In this document: positions 25,969-39,599 of the stretch, piece after piece | Position numbering within the stretch: position 1 is the first letter of the stretch | How the letters are laid out: the number at the start of each line of letters is the position of its first letter | From: Latrodectus hesperus | Taxonomy: Eukaryota > Arthropoda > Arachnida > Araneae > Theridiidae | Direction: 5' to 3' | Length of the DNA: 64,000 nucleotides | Assembly (NCBI GenBank): GCA_037975125.1 | Contig: CM075856.1 | Span: forward strand, 551,001-615,000 | Position numbers and translations under genes: made by a program | Notes under the pieces: generated by a model | What the model was told of the DNA's origin: nothing | Database searches by the model: none | What the model saw: the letters and a program-made list of their open reading frames with translations, nothing else

Positions 25969-28900
25969 AGGATTTTACAATTATATAACTGACCAAAAAT
26001 TTTTTCTTCCGACCATCAAAATATCAATAGGCAAATTTTTACTATAATAATAGAGTATTGGTCCTCTGACATGTAATTAATTTCATCATATAATTTGTTA
26101 CTGACACTCATATTAAAATTAAAATTTTTTTGATACATCTTTTTTTCAACTTATTTCTTTCACTAACTATTATTTTCACAATTTTGTAGGATTTTTTTTA
26201 CATTTCGTAAGCAATCATGTAATTTTGATTGCTTAATATTGGGTCAAATTAGCAATAGTAAAATGTTTCTGTCTCTATTTTTGGAGCGAAACTTAGAATT
26301 TATCATTTTTTTTATCATATATAGTGTTACTGTGCATTAGGTATAAGTTGTATCAAATGCATTTTAAAATATTTATTACTGGAAACACCTATACACATAC
26401 ACTATAAAAATAAAATAAAATATAATGAAATAATATGCCAAGACAAATAACTCAACTTTATTTCATGAAGTTGGTTGGTTGGATTTCATGGAGTAAAGTC
26501 CAAATAAATTAATGTAGAGTAATAATAAGGACAAAATGCTCTATTTTTTTCATGAGATCATCTATTTTATAAGTTAGTACATTTTTTAATAATTGTTTAA
26601 CAAACTTTTACTTAATAAATTTAAAAAATATATTAACTAATTTGATTAATTAAATTAATTTAAAATTCTATAAAAAAGCATATATTTTGTTTTTATTTAG
26701 TACTTTAATTTATTTTGAGATTTTTACTTTGAAACAATCTATTTTCCTGTAGTTGATGTAAGAGAAGAAACGGAAACAAAATATATTAAATAAAAAAGAT
26801 TAAAGTAAAAAAATGTTTAAAAATATTTTTCGACTTATTGAATGAATTATTATGAAATCTGTAAGTTGATTACTTTTATTAGAACAATAATGGTTTTGAA
26901 ATCTGTTAACAAATACCGATGGTTGTCACGCATTAGATTTGCTGAATATAAAATGCGCAAGAGATTTGGAAAAGATAAGGTTATTTTTAAACATATTTAG
27001 ATTTATGTAAATTTAATATTTCGAATATTTCCACGGTAATTTAATTTATTTCCATTTTAAGAAAGTTGCGACGTTGTTTTTGTTTACTTCTTCACGAATT
27101 CAAAATGTGTCACGAAATTAAATTATTTACATACTTAAATATATGAGAAAATTTGTATAAATATGAAATAATTTGATGCTAATTGTTCATTCATAATTTA
27201 CAATTCAGTTTTCTTGTAGTATATTATATTCTACTTCATATTTACGTCTTTAATACTGAAAGAAAGACTGGATTTGAATTTGGATTAAAGAATAGTCCTT
27301 TTATAATATGTAATTTAAAATTCTTTTATTGCCATTATATTACCATCACAAATTACATAAAAATTAGATTGGTGCATAATCTTTGAAATTTATAATAATT
27401 TCATTACTGAAATGTTTGTTAACAAATTTAATTTATACTGAAACAATTTGCAACATTTTTCCGTTCTAATTAAATAAATATGCTAAATGTGAAAATGAAA
27501 TGAAATTTAGATGTTGTTTTCAGATTTCAATCAGAATAATCTGGCTATAGTTTCTTCTATAAAATCTAATTTTTTGAAACATAAGAAAATTAATACCACT
27601 AATATTAATTATTCAATTTCATTTTGGACTTGAGTTATGTTTTTTCTCCACTAAATATATTTAATTAAATCATGTGATATTGTAAAATAAATTAATAATA
27701 TTATAAAGTTAAAATAAATTATATATTTGAATAATTTATTTTAATTTATACTATTTTACACAACAATACTGTGGAATATAATTTATATTTTTAAAAAATC
27801 ACGTAAATTCGAAACAGAATTTTTAGTACTTTTTTCTGATGTGGAATTTTGATTTCCTGATTTTGTTGATATAAAATGAAATCCTTTTCTCTCTAAGAAT
27901 ATGAACCATAGAAATAACTTAATAACATATATATTTGCAATAAATAATGTAAGAACAACCTATTTAATTAAACTTATTTTTAAAAGTTCAATACTTTTAA
28001 ATAGAAAGAGAAAAGTTGGAGCTTGTATAGTTAAAAACTCACATAATTTTTTATAATTATGTATTTCATCACACACTTTTAAGTTTTTTTTGTGTTTATT
28101 TGTTTTCGAAATTTTTAATGGAAATAATAAATTGTCTATAACTGCCAGGAAAGTTGAAGTTGAATTATATAGTATGTTAATATTAGTTAAAAGTTTGTTC
28201 ATTAAATTATATATTATATTCTAAAATACTTCATACTTATTCATATGATGATTTAATGTTTTATCGTTGAAGCTTTAATAAATAAACTCTTTCTTTTTTT
28301 GTTTAGAAGATTATCCTTTTATTTTTTTAACTCTTCTAAGATGGAGTCAAGTTGCTATATTTTTTTTTATCACACTAGAATGCAAGATATTTTATATAGT
28401 AACAAGGTAAAAGTGGACATGATTAAATAGTTTTTTTTTATTTTAGAGGGATAATTATCCGGAAGTAATCAGACTGCTACAATCCTGATAACCTGAAATC
28501 CAAAGAATTATAAAATCTTGGTTAGCAAATGTCTTGTAAGGAAGGCAAATGCAAAAATTGCTTTTCTGTCATTTAATAGATTTAAAAATATTCCAGAAAT
28601 TTAGCTGATTAAATTCTTTATCTACTTTTTTCTACCTCTTATACAACTAATCTGTAGACAAAATAACAGCTCTGTGTTCATTAGAGGATTTTCATGAAAA
28701 TAACTTAACTAGGTAAACAATTCTAGATAACAAATTCAATATTGCTTTTTAAGATATTTGTTTAATTATTGTTTCAAGAATGAATTCATTTCACTGAAAA
28801 GAATAACGTGGAGCTGCAGTGTTCTTTAAAATTATTGGGAATCTAAAAAAATTAAGTTGTAAATGTTTCAAAATGTGAGTTCTTAAAATCTTTTTAAAAT

Positions 28901-29284
28901 AGGTTTTTTATTAAAGTGTATAAATTGAAAGGTCCAAAAAATTCTCTGTGTAAAGATGATCAGTTTTGTTTAATGTGTCTTCATTTGTTGAGATTGGAGT
29001 TTTATGCTTGATTTTGGTATGTAAAGAAATATGATTCATACACCAGAAAATGTTTTTCATTCAAAAGCAGTCTTGGATTTAATTATAAAATAAAAATAGT
29101 AAAAATAATTTAGAAGTCCATTCTTTGGTTAATTGGTTGTTGGGGATTTTGGCTTAAGATCAAGCGAAAAACAAGCGCCATACATTTTCTAAAGAGGCAT
29201 ACGATCGAGTATTCTATAAAACAAACTTGTGAAAAGAGCAATTATAATTATGAAAACTCATTACCTACCACGTAGGAAATTTGG
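25969..29284. other. Intron stretch, nothing recognised
   Basis: Very AT-rich. Short open frames at 27183-27386 and 27960-28202 have random-looking, Ile/Leu/Lys/Phe-rich content and are rejected as genes. Confidence 0.5.
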
Positions 29285-29540
29285 GCTCAATATGTCGTTA
29301 TACTCCAGCATGCCAAATTATGAGTTTGGGGATTTTTTTGGCGAATTTTCTTATTTATCAGGCAGCCTGGTTTTTATTACGTCATAGAGATGGAGACCTA
29401 TAATAATTATGCTAAAAATTCTGTTTCGGCCGCACTAGTTTTTATGTTAACGAGACGTCACAATACGTCATCTTGGCAACATTTCTTCGTCGTTAAAAAA
29501 TTCAGAATTTGGAATGCTGGATTATACGGTAGCTATGCCG
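29285..29540. mobile_element. MITE, family 1, copy 2
   Basis: It matches the element at 205-463 along its length: TGCCAAATT, GATTTTTTTGGCGAATTTTC, TTTTTATTACGTCAT, GAGACCTATAA, CACAATACGTCATCTTGGCA, ACATTTCTTCGTCG, TCAGAATTTGG, GGATTATACGG. The right end (reverse complement) starts CGGCATAGCTACCGTATAAT. The left end is more degraded. Confidence 0.8.
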
Positions 29541-32439
29541 AAATTTGAAATTTGAAGCATACAGAGATTAATAGATTTAAAAAGGCTAAATTTACTAAGA
29601 ATTACATAATTTTTTTAAAAGTAATCATATTGATAACTTCTTTTAAATTTAGATATAAACATTTTTTGAGCAATAGCATCATTTTTTCCCAGAATTCTTG
29701 AATTCCTTTCAAAACATTAGAGAATTAAAATGAAATCATATTTGATTTTAACTCTCATATGATAATCTTATGTTTTTTAGAAATTCATTTTTAATTAAAT
29801 TATTACAACGTAAAAGTGCTTGAATGCAAAACTCATATTTAAATTATATTCAACAACCGTACAGCATTACATTTAAGTTGAATATTTTATATAAGAGATG
29901 GTTGGACTAAAAGTCTCACTTTTAAAAGCCTTAAATTTTTAAATAATAAGAAATTTTATATGAACGGAGATGAAGCGTGGAAACTTGTCCAGCAGAGGAG
30001 ATAAAAGTAACCTCCTGTATAAAGTGTCTCATCTTGACACTAACTTTTTAGATTTGGAAATTATACTTTCATTATTATTTATTTTGAACAATAATTCATA
30101 TTTTTTTAGTATGTTTAAATCTTAATTTTAATTAACTTTCTGATCACCTTTTAAATAAAGACGAAAAAATAATTTATTCAGTGAAATTTAGTACTAGAAT
30201 CAATATTCAAATCGCTCACCAACAACATAAATCAGTTTCAAATTTCTTCAAAATATATCATAAAAAATAATTACGAAAACAATGACTTTACTTTAAATTC
30301 AAGTAATTAGACATTTTCCATAAGTGAATTCATAATTATTGAAATCGGAAATGTAACGAGATTTGGAGAGTTTAGAGAATTTAAAAAATATTTTCCATCG
30401 AGGTAGACTAGTAAAGTTTACGGATGGACCATTATCCTTTTAAATTTTAGAAGCGCATTTCAAAATAATTATAATAATACGCGAAAATCATCTTTTTAAA
30501 CATGTATGCAAATAAAGCATCTGCAAAAGAAAAATTTAATCATATTTTGAGCTGCAAACTAATAACTATAGCCTGAAAAATAATTAAAAGCAAAAAATCC
30601 TATTCATTTTTTCTATAATCAAAGTCATTTGTGCATAATTATATGTATTACTTGAAAAATAATTATTTTAAAAATTTTAATATTCCCTTGGCAATTTTCC
30701 TTTTTTTATGTTTTTCGTAAGCACATATAAGAAATATAAATTTTTTTTAACTCTAAACTAATAACATTCATATTGAAATTATTTGAAATCTATTAAAAAA
30801 CTGAATATGGTTTGAATAGAATAATCAAAAGTAATTTTATCAATATAAGCTTACTTTTGTTGAAAATAAATGCAAATGCAGAAAAAATACCTTTAAATTG
30901 ATTCTCTTAGCATATTTGCACTTATTAACTTAATATTTTTCAGATGAAAAGAAACAAAAATATTTGAGAAACTTGCAAGAAAATTATAATTAATTTTTTC
31001 TGCGTATTTTTATTATTTTTTAAATTCTTTTCTCAACCTTCTATTTGTGTAAAAAATGTATACATATTTGAAGCTCTAACACTTATTTCACTGTATTACC
31101 TTAACTCGTTGTGTTTGCATAAGCTATGCAAAGGTTGTTTGCAAAGGCTCCATGCATTAAAAAAGACACAATTTTGCAACAAAAGAAACTGTTTAGCGAT
31201 GAAAGTTATTTGAGTTTGCCAGAGTAAATATTTGATTAGAAACGATATTCATAAAAAAATTACTCTCTGAATATGAATGTTTTTCTGTACTTCATATGAG
31301 GTTTCAGTTTATTTGTTCTCATATAGATTAGAACTTAATTAAAAAGAGATAAATAAATCGTTCGTTATTTGGTTTGAATTTATTGACTTTGAGAGGGAGC
31401 TTTCCTCGCTCTTATAATTTCCCATCTTCTGTGATTGGTAAAATCAAAAGTTTATTGGAAAAAAATAATGTGCTTATTTATATAACTACATATATAATAA
31501 AAAAAACTCCATTTTAATTCCATAAATCTGTTATAGAAAATCAAAAGTGAGCACTCATAAAATATTTAGTGTAGGTGGAAGAAGAGAAAAAAAAGTCGTC
31601 TGATATTTATGACGATAAAAAAATTTAATAACGACGACTTCTGAAATGAAGTGAAAAGAAAAGTAGCAGAAAAAAATTCTCACAGATGGTTTTTTTAATA
31701 ACTTGGATAACTAAATATATTTTGTTTGCACGAATTTCATTTATTATACTATGAATCTATATTAGTGTCACAGCGTCATTCAAAGAAATTAGATTTAAGT
31801 TTTTCCAAAATAATATTGAATTTGACATAATCTGAAAGATAAAAAAGAAATTCATTCATTATTTTTACTTTGGATTTGGCTTGTGTCACTTCAATCATTA
31901 TAACACAGAAAAATCAACTCGACATTTTTAGAAAGGGCAGTGAAACTTTAAAGCTCTCAGATTAAGAATTATTGAGATATGCTGAGATTTTTATTCGAGA
32001 AATATTTTATTTGGCAGATATCAAAAAGAAAAAAATTGTAAAAATGTAAAATCTAAAGAGAAAAAAAGATTTATTGATGCGATTTTTGCGTTCTTAAATA
32101 ATTCTTGTAAAAATAACGTGCTACTTTTGAAATATGACGAACTGGTAGAAATTTCTATTTCGCTCTTATTAAAAAATGTATTAAATATATGCAAAAAATA
32201 TTGATCGTAAACTTTAAAAGAAATACATATAACTTGAAATTATTAATAAAAAAATTCTTTGTATATTAGGAAGCTACTTTATTCTGTATTTTTTATTTAT
32301 AAAATGGAGACAAATTGAACAATTATATACGTTTTTTTAAAGCAGATTTTGTGGTATGAATATAAATATTACTTCCTCATTTTTTAAAATTTTGCTAAAA
32401 TATTCTACTTTTTAAGATCAACACTTTTGATTTTCTGTT
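29541..32439. other. Intron stretch, nothing recognised
   Basis: Very AT-rich part of the 31 kb intron. No supported gene, RNA or mobile element. Confidence 0.5.
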
Positions 32440-32552
32440 GTTTTTGTATAATGACCTTGTTTTTGTTTTTGTATAATGACCTTGTTTTTGTTTTTGTATA
32501 ATGACCTTGTTTTTGTTTTTGTATAATGACCTTGTTTTTGTTTTTGTATAAT
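32440..32552. repeat. Tandem repeat, 25-bp unit, about 4.5 copies
   Basis: GTATAATGACCTTG followed by TTTTTGTTTTT recurs at 32446, 32471, 32496 and 32521 with no visible change, then degrades into (ATA)n. Identical copies suggest recent expansion. Confidence 0.95.
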
Positions 32553-33009
32553 AATAATAATTTAATAATGAGAGTGGAATCATGCTACCACCGGAAAGAT
32601 GGCAAAAAGTATTGGATTAAAATTGACAATAATAATTGAATAAAATATTTATTAGTTATATGTATTCCATTTTCATAAAAAAACGAAATTACGTACCGAA
32701 CAACCCAACATTTTTACTGTATAAATGTAAAAAGACGTAGCAAATTATACTGTAATATTAGTATAAGTTTATATTTACGTAATTATTTTCACATACAAGA
32801 ATATATTAATAAAATAGCTTAACATAATTTCTACATTTACGGAATTCATGTAATTATTACATTAACATTGAATTATTTATAACAATTAATATTATTAACA
32901 ATTTATTCATATTTTGTCTCATAATTCCATATCTTATTATCAATCAACAATAAATTTTTTACTAATAGCAGATTATTGATAAGGACAAGCTGAAAATGTC
33001 TAATTTTAC

Positions 33010-33678
33010 AGAAATTGTTGGGAATATTGCTTCAAAAAAAAGGGAGGACTTCTATTACTTGCAATCCGATAGCCATCAGTCCTTTAGCCAGGCAAATTCA
33101 AGAGGAACTTAACAACCAACAAAACATCTCCCTCTGTTGGATAAAGGTAGGCCTACTGTTGGATAAAGCTCATGTAGGATTTGAAGGGAACGAATTGGCA
33201 GACCGCCTAGCAAACACTGCTGCTTCTTCAGATGAATCGGAAATCTATCTCCTCTTCCTCGGTCTCTCTTCAGAAGGATCAGGAAAATTGCATTAATTCA
33301 AGATTGGCAAACTCTGTGGTATCAGAATACCACCGAACGCCCAGTACACTCCATTCTGCCAAAAGTGAATTTGAACCAACAGTGCTGGCCAAGACAAATT
33401 ACGATTTTTGTAACTGGACAAGGCCCATTTCCAAGTTATCTGCATAGAATAGGAGTACAACCCACTCCGAACTGTGCATGTGGAGAAGAAGGTACTCCAA
33501 ATCATTACGCTCTAACATGACCCATCACGAGTTCCTGGCACTTTACTACGCCCAGTAATAATCTGAAAAGTGTCTGACTCAAAAACATCACCACCAACAA
33601 GGCTGCAAAGCTAAAAATTATTAACCTTACAAACTTTCTCCTAGAATATAGGGACTTAATAATTCCAGAGGAATAGGA
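33010..33678 (+). pseudogene. LINE ORF2 C-terminal fragment (RNase H and C-terminal knuckle)
   Basis: Read across frames the block gives KAHVGFEGNELADRLANTAA, the RNase H motif around the last catalytic Asp. It then gives QDWQTLWYQNTTERPVHSIL, GQGPFPSYLHRIG and CACGEEGTPNHYA (a C.C......H knuckle lacking its last Cys), and NLTNFLLEYRDLIIPEE followed by a stop at about 33676. This order fits R1/Jockey-type non-LTR retrotransposons. Frameshifts, internal stops and a small tandem duplication (CTGTTGGATAAAG twice, around 33136-33168) break it. No reverse transcriptase remains, as expected for 5' truncation. Confidence 0.72.
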
Positions 33679-34559
33679 GGATAATGATGCCCGTGACGGT
33701 GATAGACTTCACCTGGAAGAAGATGAGCCGTAAAATCCACATACTCCATCTCTCTCATGTTCTACATTTAGACATTTCTCTCTCTACCTGTAACATTTCG
33801 CCTGTTTTTCATCTCCTTGTATATAGTTCATTATTATTTGTTTGCTTTTTCTCACCATCATTCCAGCCCTCTCACTTAATTACGTAATCACAATTATTGT
33901 CATCCTGTTGTATTGACCTATTTTAATGCATTGTGTATAACCTATCTAAACTTTTTGTATATATAGCTGAGAACTTCATATGACCTAACTTACTTTGAGC
34001 CGATACACCCAACTATCAAATCCATACTAAATGCATTAATTATTCATTAATCATTATTACCTCATTCATTTGCAGTAAGTGCAGGTATATGTATTCAATT
34101 CTGTTTTATCATTTTTAATTTGCTTATGTTTTTCCATTTATTTTCGTTATTTCTTATATGCATGCAATTTGATATGTATTTCATATGCCTGTCTTACCAC
34201 ATCCTGCCATGTATTTTGTCTGATACCTATTTTGAATGCTTCTTACGTGTCCACGTGTTAACTCTCAATTGCAACCCAATTTGTGTTAAATAGTATACTT
34301 TAATAACCCTTTTTACAGTGTAAAAGTAATAATTCTCATCGAAGAACTTATCACAGTTGAATGAAAATTCATACCTATATTTAAACTTCGATTTCGGTAC
34401 GTGATTTAAATTTCATATTAAAAGGACAATTTTTTTTTGCTGATTCTCAAAGAAAATAGTTGATCCAGAAATTTAGAGGGCTTTTCCTAAAGCAAATGAA
34501 TTTAGTAAAAAGAGAACAATAATAATATAGTCTGTTGGTGTGCTGAAACATTAACTAAC

Positions 34560-34785
34560 ACAAACTCTGCAGGTGGTCATAGGAATATGTCAGATGGTCT
34601 TACCACCAGAAAGTAGATAATTCTGTACCCGATCTCCAGTGTCTCCATATGATTGCAAGCATAATTGTATTGTCTTGTATGTACTGTGTTCCGTTTTCTT
34701 TTCTCTCCAGCGGGTCCATCAAATCTGGTAAAACCCTTTCAGGGTTAGGTACAGGGACCTCTGCTGGTGTTTACTTTACTTTACA
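34560..34785 (+). mobile_element. Possible retroposon 3' end
   Basis: A less AT-rich block (GGTCTTACCACCAGAAAG, TCCAGCGGGTCCATCAAATC, CAGGGTTAGGTACAGGGACC) ending in TTTACTTTACTTTAC. The simple tail suggests a LINE or SINE 3' end, but there is no coding signal and no second copy. Confidence 0.3.
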
Positions 34786-36808
34786 GACCTTAAATATTGT
34801 CTTAAATATTTAGTGCTATTTATAAATTTTGAAGTATATATAAGCACTAATATAAAAGACAGATTATATTGTTGTTATAAGTATTTATATATATTTTAAG
34901 AAAACCACAAGTTTGCTGATTGCATCTAAAAATTTAAGTTAAAACTTAAGCATTAACAGTATTATTACTTATACTGAAATATCCATAATTAAATTCAGAA
35001 TATTTGCTTATATTAAATGCGTTTCTCTGTCTTAAAAATTAAAGTAAAATATACAATTGATGTTTTAAATTTCTTTTTCATTAATTATTTATTTCCCTTT
35101 TGAAGTAATAAAACATTAAAATAGTGAAGTACAAAATTTTTTTATACTTTTTATATGAAAAGGCATTTATATTTTTGCAAGAAGGGAAAAATATAATATA
35201 GAATACTTAATTCTCCAGACATAATGACTTAAAATTCATCACTCTTTCCAAAGAAATGTTAAATAAAAATAAAAGAAAAAAATACTTTTAAAAGCGCGCA
35301 TATAAATTTTACTCAATTTAATGAAACACGCGATAGAAACTTCACCACGACTGTCATTAAATTTGGGAAACAAACTTGTAATCACAAAGCTTTGTTGAAT
35401 TTTCTGATGAAATTTATTAGCCAAGAAGCCATAAAGGGAAGGTCAGCTGAATGTCATAATTGGGTATGCATTTTACAAAATCGAGGTAATTTCAGTTTTT
35501 CTTTCCTGTTTAAAAGTCGAAATAAGGAGCTTGGGTTAGTTTAGCCAGTTCTTTTTTTATCTGGAGTTAATCCAAATTAAAATTTATCACTCACCATGGT
35601 AAATTAAATTTGTGCTTTTTCCCTGGGAGCATTTTATTTTATACTTTTTTTTTTAAAAAAAATTACACACAAAAAGATTAAATTTTTTTCTATTTTTTTT
35701 CCAGAAAAAATATGAAGTTTTCTTTAAGAGAATTTATTTATTACAGATAATTTCTTTGCATTAGTTGAATTAAATAAATGTAATAGTTTTCAATAAATGA
35801 GAAGTTATATATTGTTATTTGTTATTTCCAAGGTGAGAAGTTAGTCTTAAAATGGATTCAATAAATACTATGTAATTAAAATTTGCACAATTATTATTCG
35901 AGGCCGAGTTACACTTGCAAACCTTAACGATGGAAATTTATCAAATGTTTGAAAGGATTTCAAATGGTATATATTCGCATGTGGTCTATTGTGAAAGCAC
36001 ATAACTGTAAAAGCCAATAATTAAGTACCAGTTGAATTATATATCATTCATTTTACAGACCGTATTTCAGTGTTTGTAATTTAATGAAATGCAACATATT
36101 GATTCGTTCATACACAATTTTGACACCACTACAAATGATTTTCGTAACTGTACATTATTGTTCATTTTATTCAAGTTCATACCTAGTGTTTTCTTAGATA
36201 ATTTTAAATGAAAGAAGTTATGCATTTTTCTTTTACTCTTTTTTAGAATTCATTAATCTATTTCTTTGTGATAAATTTCATAAAATTTTAAGTGCACATT
36301 TTGTAAAATTGAAAACTGAAACCCATTCATATGACAAGGGACTCGAATCTTAATTATTGATTTTGTTAGTTAAAGTATTCGTTGACATCTTAATGCATAT
36401 TTTTAAAACACTTTCATTGATTAAATCCATAAATTAATTTTTTAAACTATCATTATAAAGTTTTCATGGTAAGAACAAGGGAAAATCTTTAAAAAATATA
36501 GTTTTTATGAATATTTCATAAATCCTTCTTTTGTTGATAGAAAATAACTGCATATTTAGTAATTATGTATATTTAATAATTGTATATTAAATAACTGTAT
36601 ATTAAGTTATTGTTTCAAACCACTTCCATCCTCAATTTCAGTGGGTAACTCTGATGATCATGTTATAACAGATATAATATTTTTCAAAACAAGATGGTGT
36701 TAAATAAATGGCATTATAATATATTTAATACACTTTAAAAACATCTCTCAAACGGTATTTAAATAAGTCTTAACATCACCTTGAGCTTTAGCCTTTATGA
36801 AATTTATG
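34786..36808. other. Intron stretch, nothing recognised
   Basis: AT-rich part of the 31 kb intron, no supported feature. Confidence 0.5.
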
Positions 36809-36877
36809 AGAAAATATTATGAAATTTATTTAACTGATTAAGAGTTAATCAGTTAAATAAATTTCATAATATTTTCT
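36809..36877. repeat. Perfect 33-bp hairpin, 3-nt loop
   Basis: Arms 36809-36841 and 36845-36877 are exact reverse complements (AGAAAATATTATGAAATTTA...) separated by GAG. Confidence 0.93.
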
Positions 36878-37680
36878 TTGAAGGAAGTTAGTGATCTTAA
36901 CTGACTTAGAACAAAAATAATATTATTATATTCAAGACAAATAAAGAACATAAAAATTGTCTTCAGAAGCATTAATTTGCATTTGAACATTCTATAAAAC
37001 AGTTAAGACGAGTAATATATAATTGTTTGCATAAAATATATACTTTGTTTAACCACTAATTTTTCTGTAATGACACGTGAAAATACAAATGATGATACTG
37101 ACACAATTGATTTAATTAATATTTCCAACACGTATAACTATAAAAAGATATATGTGGGAAAGGGCTGAATATTTAAGTCTTAAGCTATTATTTGACAAAA
37201 AAATTCTTTTCAATTTTTAATTTTTTGTTAGATACTGAGCGTAGTATTAAGATCTTCAATTACTATCGTAAAATAATCGAGTAGATCATTTGGTTGTTTT
37301 TAATGGCAGAAAAGAAAAGGTATTAGATATAATCCAGACTTATAATTTTTCAATCGTGCTTAATTCACAAAAATCTTTAAAATTCATTTCAGTACTTTAC
37401 TAGTACAAAAAAAATTCAAAGGAACAGAGATCTAATATTCATGAAAAACCGAATGTGTACACAGCAAATGCTTAAAATTGTCATTCTTTAACTAAATAAA
37501 TGTTGTTCTTTTTTTTTTGTCTAAACACATTTAAAACGAGAATTACAAATAAAAACAGATTTAAACTTTATTCCAGCATTCCAACAAAAGACGATTTCGC
37601 TGCTTTTCATCCATATATATGTTATCTGATCAAAACATTAAAAGATTGGATATAAAAAAAAACAGTAGAAAAAAAAACAG

Positions 37681-38151
37681 ATGAATTTTCTGATTGAACA
37701 CGATTCCGAAAAGCAGGATTTTTCCGAAAAGCCACTTAAAAATTCTCCTCTAAATAAGGTGACCTTCTTAAACTTTGAAATGGTGAAAGAAGAGAAAAGA
37801 ATTGTCGTTGGTGATTGCCATAAGTCAAAGGGTCGGGGACAAGAACGGATGGGTCCTTTATGGTCTCCGGTTCCGCCTTTGTCGTGTTCCACCTGGGATC
37901 GATTGATGCTCCACCCCGATTGTCGGTACTACGGACGAGCCTTCGTGAATGATACCGGTGGTTCGAGGTCGGTTATTTCTCTACTACTGAGTGGCAACGA
38001 CCCACTAAGCAATACCGGAAATGGCGTGTGGGCCATTCAGCTAAGTAACGGAAATGCCAAACCGATGTTGCTTAATGTGATTGTTCTTTCGATTATTAAA
38101 GATGATTCGGTCGCTTTTTGTTTCATGAATATCAGTGTCATGTACCGGTAG
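37681..38151 (+). CDS. Unidentified 156-codon ORF in a GC-richer island
   Basis: An uninterrupted ATG-to-TAG frame of 156 codons, the longest on the plus strand apart from a transposase and far longer than chance frames in such AT-rich DNA. The first 45 residues are Lys/Glu-rich (EMVKEEKRIVVGDCHKSKGR). The rest includes PPLSCSTWDRLMLHPDCRYY, GRAFVNDTGGSRSVISLLLS and GNGVWAIQLSNGNAKPMLLN, and it ends MNISVMYR. From about 37830 to 38150 the base composition is clearly less AT-rich than the flanks. It lies antisense within the 31 kb intron. I do not recognise a family. It could be a nested small gene, a transposon fragment or a copied RNA-derived sequence. Confidence 0.3.
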   Translation: MNFLIEHDSEKQDFSEKPLKNSPLNKVTFLNFEMVKEEKRIVVGDCHKSKGRGQERMGPLWSPVPPLSCSTWDRLMLHPDCRYYGRAFVNDTGGSRSVISLLLSGNDPLSNTGNGVWAIQLSNGNAKPMLLNVIVLSIIKDDSVAFCFMNISVMYR

Positions 38152-39599
38152 AGTTGCCAAATTTAGAAAAGAAATTTTAAATAAATAAATTTGAAGAATT
38201 TCGAATACCCGATGTACATTTGAAAAATTTTATTTATCTTTAAATTTGACGTAAATTCAAATCTTAATTAATGTAAATGAAAGAACGCAATAATATCTAA
38301 GTTTGTGATTTTTTTTATCACCAAATTAGGATACTTAAATCATTTTTACTTTATAAACTCGAAAAAGGGAAATAAATATTTTTTTTGTCATTAAAATGTT
38401 ATTTAGAAAAATATTTTTTTAGGTACACAATTAACTGCAATGCTAATTACGTTCTAAGATTCTATTAAATTTTGAATACATATTTTGACTTAGAGGGGTC
38501 CATCATTTTATACTAATTTTAAAATGATTTTATATTTCAGTATTTTAGAAATCAGAATTAAAATGAATTATTGATATAATTAAAATGAGTAATGAATAAT
38601 TTATATTCTGATTATATTTACAATTAATATGATAAATAAATGTAGCAGATTTTACTGTACCACTTTCGATGAAATCATTGAGTTTTTTAAAAATTTTTAT
38701 TCTATTTTGTCATGCATTTCGATACACACATCAAAAGGCAATGAAAATTTCTAAATGGTTATGAAAAATATATTGCGCTGAACGGTAAAGAACTAAAAAA
38801 AAAAAAAAAACCTTGGAAATGTAGAACAGCTCTTGTGCTTGTAACCTGTCAAATTATACTATTTATATTAAAAATGTATTTTTTATTTTAAAAGGAGGAA
38901 TTTCAATTGATAGGGCATACATGATTTGTAAAAGCTTTATGTATAGCATAAAGAATAATGTAATATTTCAATTATTGTTTTTGACTATTTAAATGCTTTG
39001 GTCAAATCATTGTTATGGTGCTCATAATTGATAGATTGGTAGCCAATATATTGGTAAACTACAATGGTGGAAATTAAAAGAAATCAGTGATAAATGTATT
39101 CTTTTTTTAATAATTAAAGTAGTAAGATATATGAGCAAAATAATTTAGTAGTCCACATTAATCATTGTTGTGTCCTTAAATAAACAGGTATTGAAATGAT
39201 TTTGCGAGATTTTCTTTTCAATTTAATTACTTCAATTATATTTTGGAAGGAACTCAATCTTTGTGTAAAAAGAACTGTGAATTTTGGAATAATTTTAGTG
39301 TTACTTTTTTATAATAAAAATAATTAGCATTACTTTTTGTTTGAATAATTTGTTGTTTGAATGATTTTTTGTTGTTTTGAATATTTTAGCTTTATTTTTT
39401 GTGAAAATCACATAAATAAAATGCATAGTCATTTACAAAAAACATTTTCTTCAGTAAGAAATCTGTCCTTAGAGATGATATAAACTTGATGAGACTTCGA
39501 ATCGATTCATTTTCCAATGTCTCACTAAGATAGGTTTCTACATAAGCGAAGTTCACTGAATTAGTTCGGAGGTAATTTGAAGGGGTTGAAATAATCAAT
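38152..39599. other. Intron stretch, nothing recognised
   Basis: AT-rich, with a poly-A run near 38797. No supported feature. Confidence 0.5.
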
